Part shown: one piece after another, positions 63,844 through 64,000 of the stretch
Numbering within the stretch: the stretch's first letter is position 1
Layout: each line of letters opens with the position of its first letter
Origin: Kiritimatiellia bacterium
GTDB taxonomy: Bacteria; Verrucomicrobiota; Kiritimatiellia; UBA8416; YA12-FULL-48-11
Direction of reading: 5' to 3'
NCBI GenBank assembly: GCA_028716365.1
Contig: JAQUPZ010000009.1
Span: 62,001-126,000, forward strand
DNA: 64,000 nucleotides
The notes under the pieces: model-generated
Seen by the model: only the letters and a program-made list of their open reading frames with translations
Database searches by the model: none
What the model was told of the DNA's origin: nothing
Translations under genes and position numbers: made by a program

Positions 63844-64000
63844 TTACTCGCCATCCATATCACATGTTCTTTCTGCGACCATATACATGATGTCAAAAGT
63901 ATTGATCGGCACGCACAAGTGTTTTGGAATCCATAAATGCAGTTTCCCGAGAGTAATGTTATCTTTTTTATTGAGAATGAATAGAGAGTAGAATATTTGT
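63844..64000 (-). CDS. Possible 3' end of a gene entering from the right
   Basis: The - strand frame is open from the right edge to a TAA at 63844-63846, giving at least 51 residues that end I-N-T-F-D-I-M-Y-M-V-A-E-R-T-C-D-M-D-G-E. No family recognised. It may be coding by chance. Confidence 0.25.
   Translation of the reverse strand, partial: QIFYSLFILNKKDNITLGKLHLWIPKHLCVPINTFDIMYMVAERTCDMDGE

Larger units (their letters stand above)
63610..64000. other. Gap of 391 bp at the right end with only fragmentary coding potential
   Basis: Besides the remnant at 63648-63775 and the open frame at 63844-64000, the stretch is AT-rich (for example 63776-63800, AAAAAAGGTTAATAATAATT). No RNA gene, repeat array or terminator was seen. 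Confidence 0.5.

Noticed and set aside
1..64000. rRNA, tRNA, CRISPR arrays, insertion sequences, prophage or restriction-modification genes
   Set aside because: Nothing with the right structure, repeat spacing or protein motifs was seen on either strand.

Overview
The window looks like a chromosomal segment of an uncultured or little-studied bacterium with a Gram-negative-type envelope. There are many Sec signal peptides, a lipoprotein signal and an outer-membrane-barrel-like protein. The gene content fits the PVC superphylum or its neighbours (Lentisphaerota, Kiritimatiellota, Omnitrophota-like): DUF4159, DUF58, BatA-like and DUF4175-like proteins together, a divergent FtsZ, a MurC-MurB fusion, and short interspersed palindromes inserted inside genes. 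This placement is an inference. No rRNA, tRNA or other taxonomic marker RNA is visible.

Layout. (1) 1-9.7 kb: the end of a PKD/TPR-like protein, a SagB-type nitroreductase with a signal peptide, a membrane-fused spermidine-synthase-like protein, an Old-Yellow-Enzyme/GltD-like flavoprotein fusion, and a YcaO protein. (2) 9.8-26.1 kb: a ten-gene + strand run with DUF4159, a small secreted protein, DUF58, a BatA-like protein, a VWA/amidotransferase-like protein, a carbohydrate-binding-like protein, a DUF4175-like giant, a secreted unknown, an FHA-MoxR ATPase fusion and a LarA-like racemase. This is an expanded form of the MoxR/VWA (Bat-like) arrangement. (3) 26.1-34.8 kb, - strand: a cell-division and wall cluster reading PHP-like hydrolase, GT4 glycosyltransferase, MurC-MurB fusion, Ddl, FtsQ, FtsA, FtsZ. 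(4) 35-63.8 kb: a surface polysaccharide or glycoconjugate region. It holds an NAD-dependent epimerase, a SxtJ / carbamoyltransferase / DUF5989 / SGNH-hydrolase cassette, four large GT-C-like or multi-pass membrane proteins, an FrhB-like iron-sulfur protein, a hexapeptide acyltransferase, two LPG-synthase-TM (flippase-like) proteins, two TolB/PD40-type propellers (one fused to a flippase-like protein), a polysaccharide pyruvyl transferase, GT4 and GT2 glycosyltransferases, DUF2304, and a CsgG-N-like plus beta-barrel protein.

How the parts may work together. Region 2 probably forms a periplasmic/inner-membrane assembly or stress machine in which the MoxR ATPase acts on VWA-domain partners. Region 3 supplies peptidoglycan precursors and the divisome. 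Region 4 builds and decorates (carbamoyl, pyruvyl, acyl) an exported glycan.

The most notable points are: a His in place of the catalytic T7-loop Asp in FtsZ; the MurC-MurB fusion, whose joint carries a 7-bp tandem repeat; the FHA-MoxR fusion; the SagB/YcaO pair with no visible precursor peptide; an in-frame palindromic insertion in the OYE gene; and a flippase-propeller fusion lying next to the same two modules as separate genes. Coding and intergenic calls were made by eye, without database searches.
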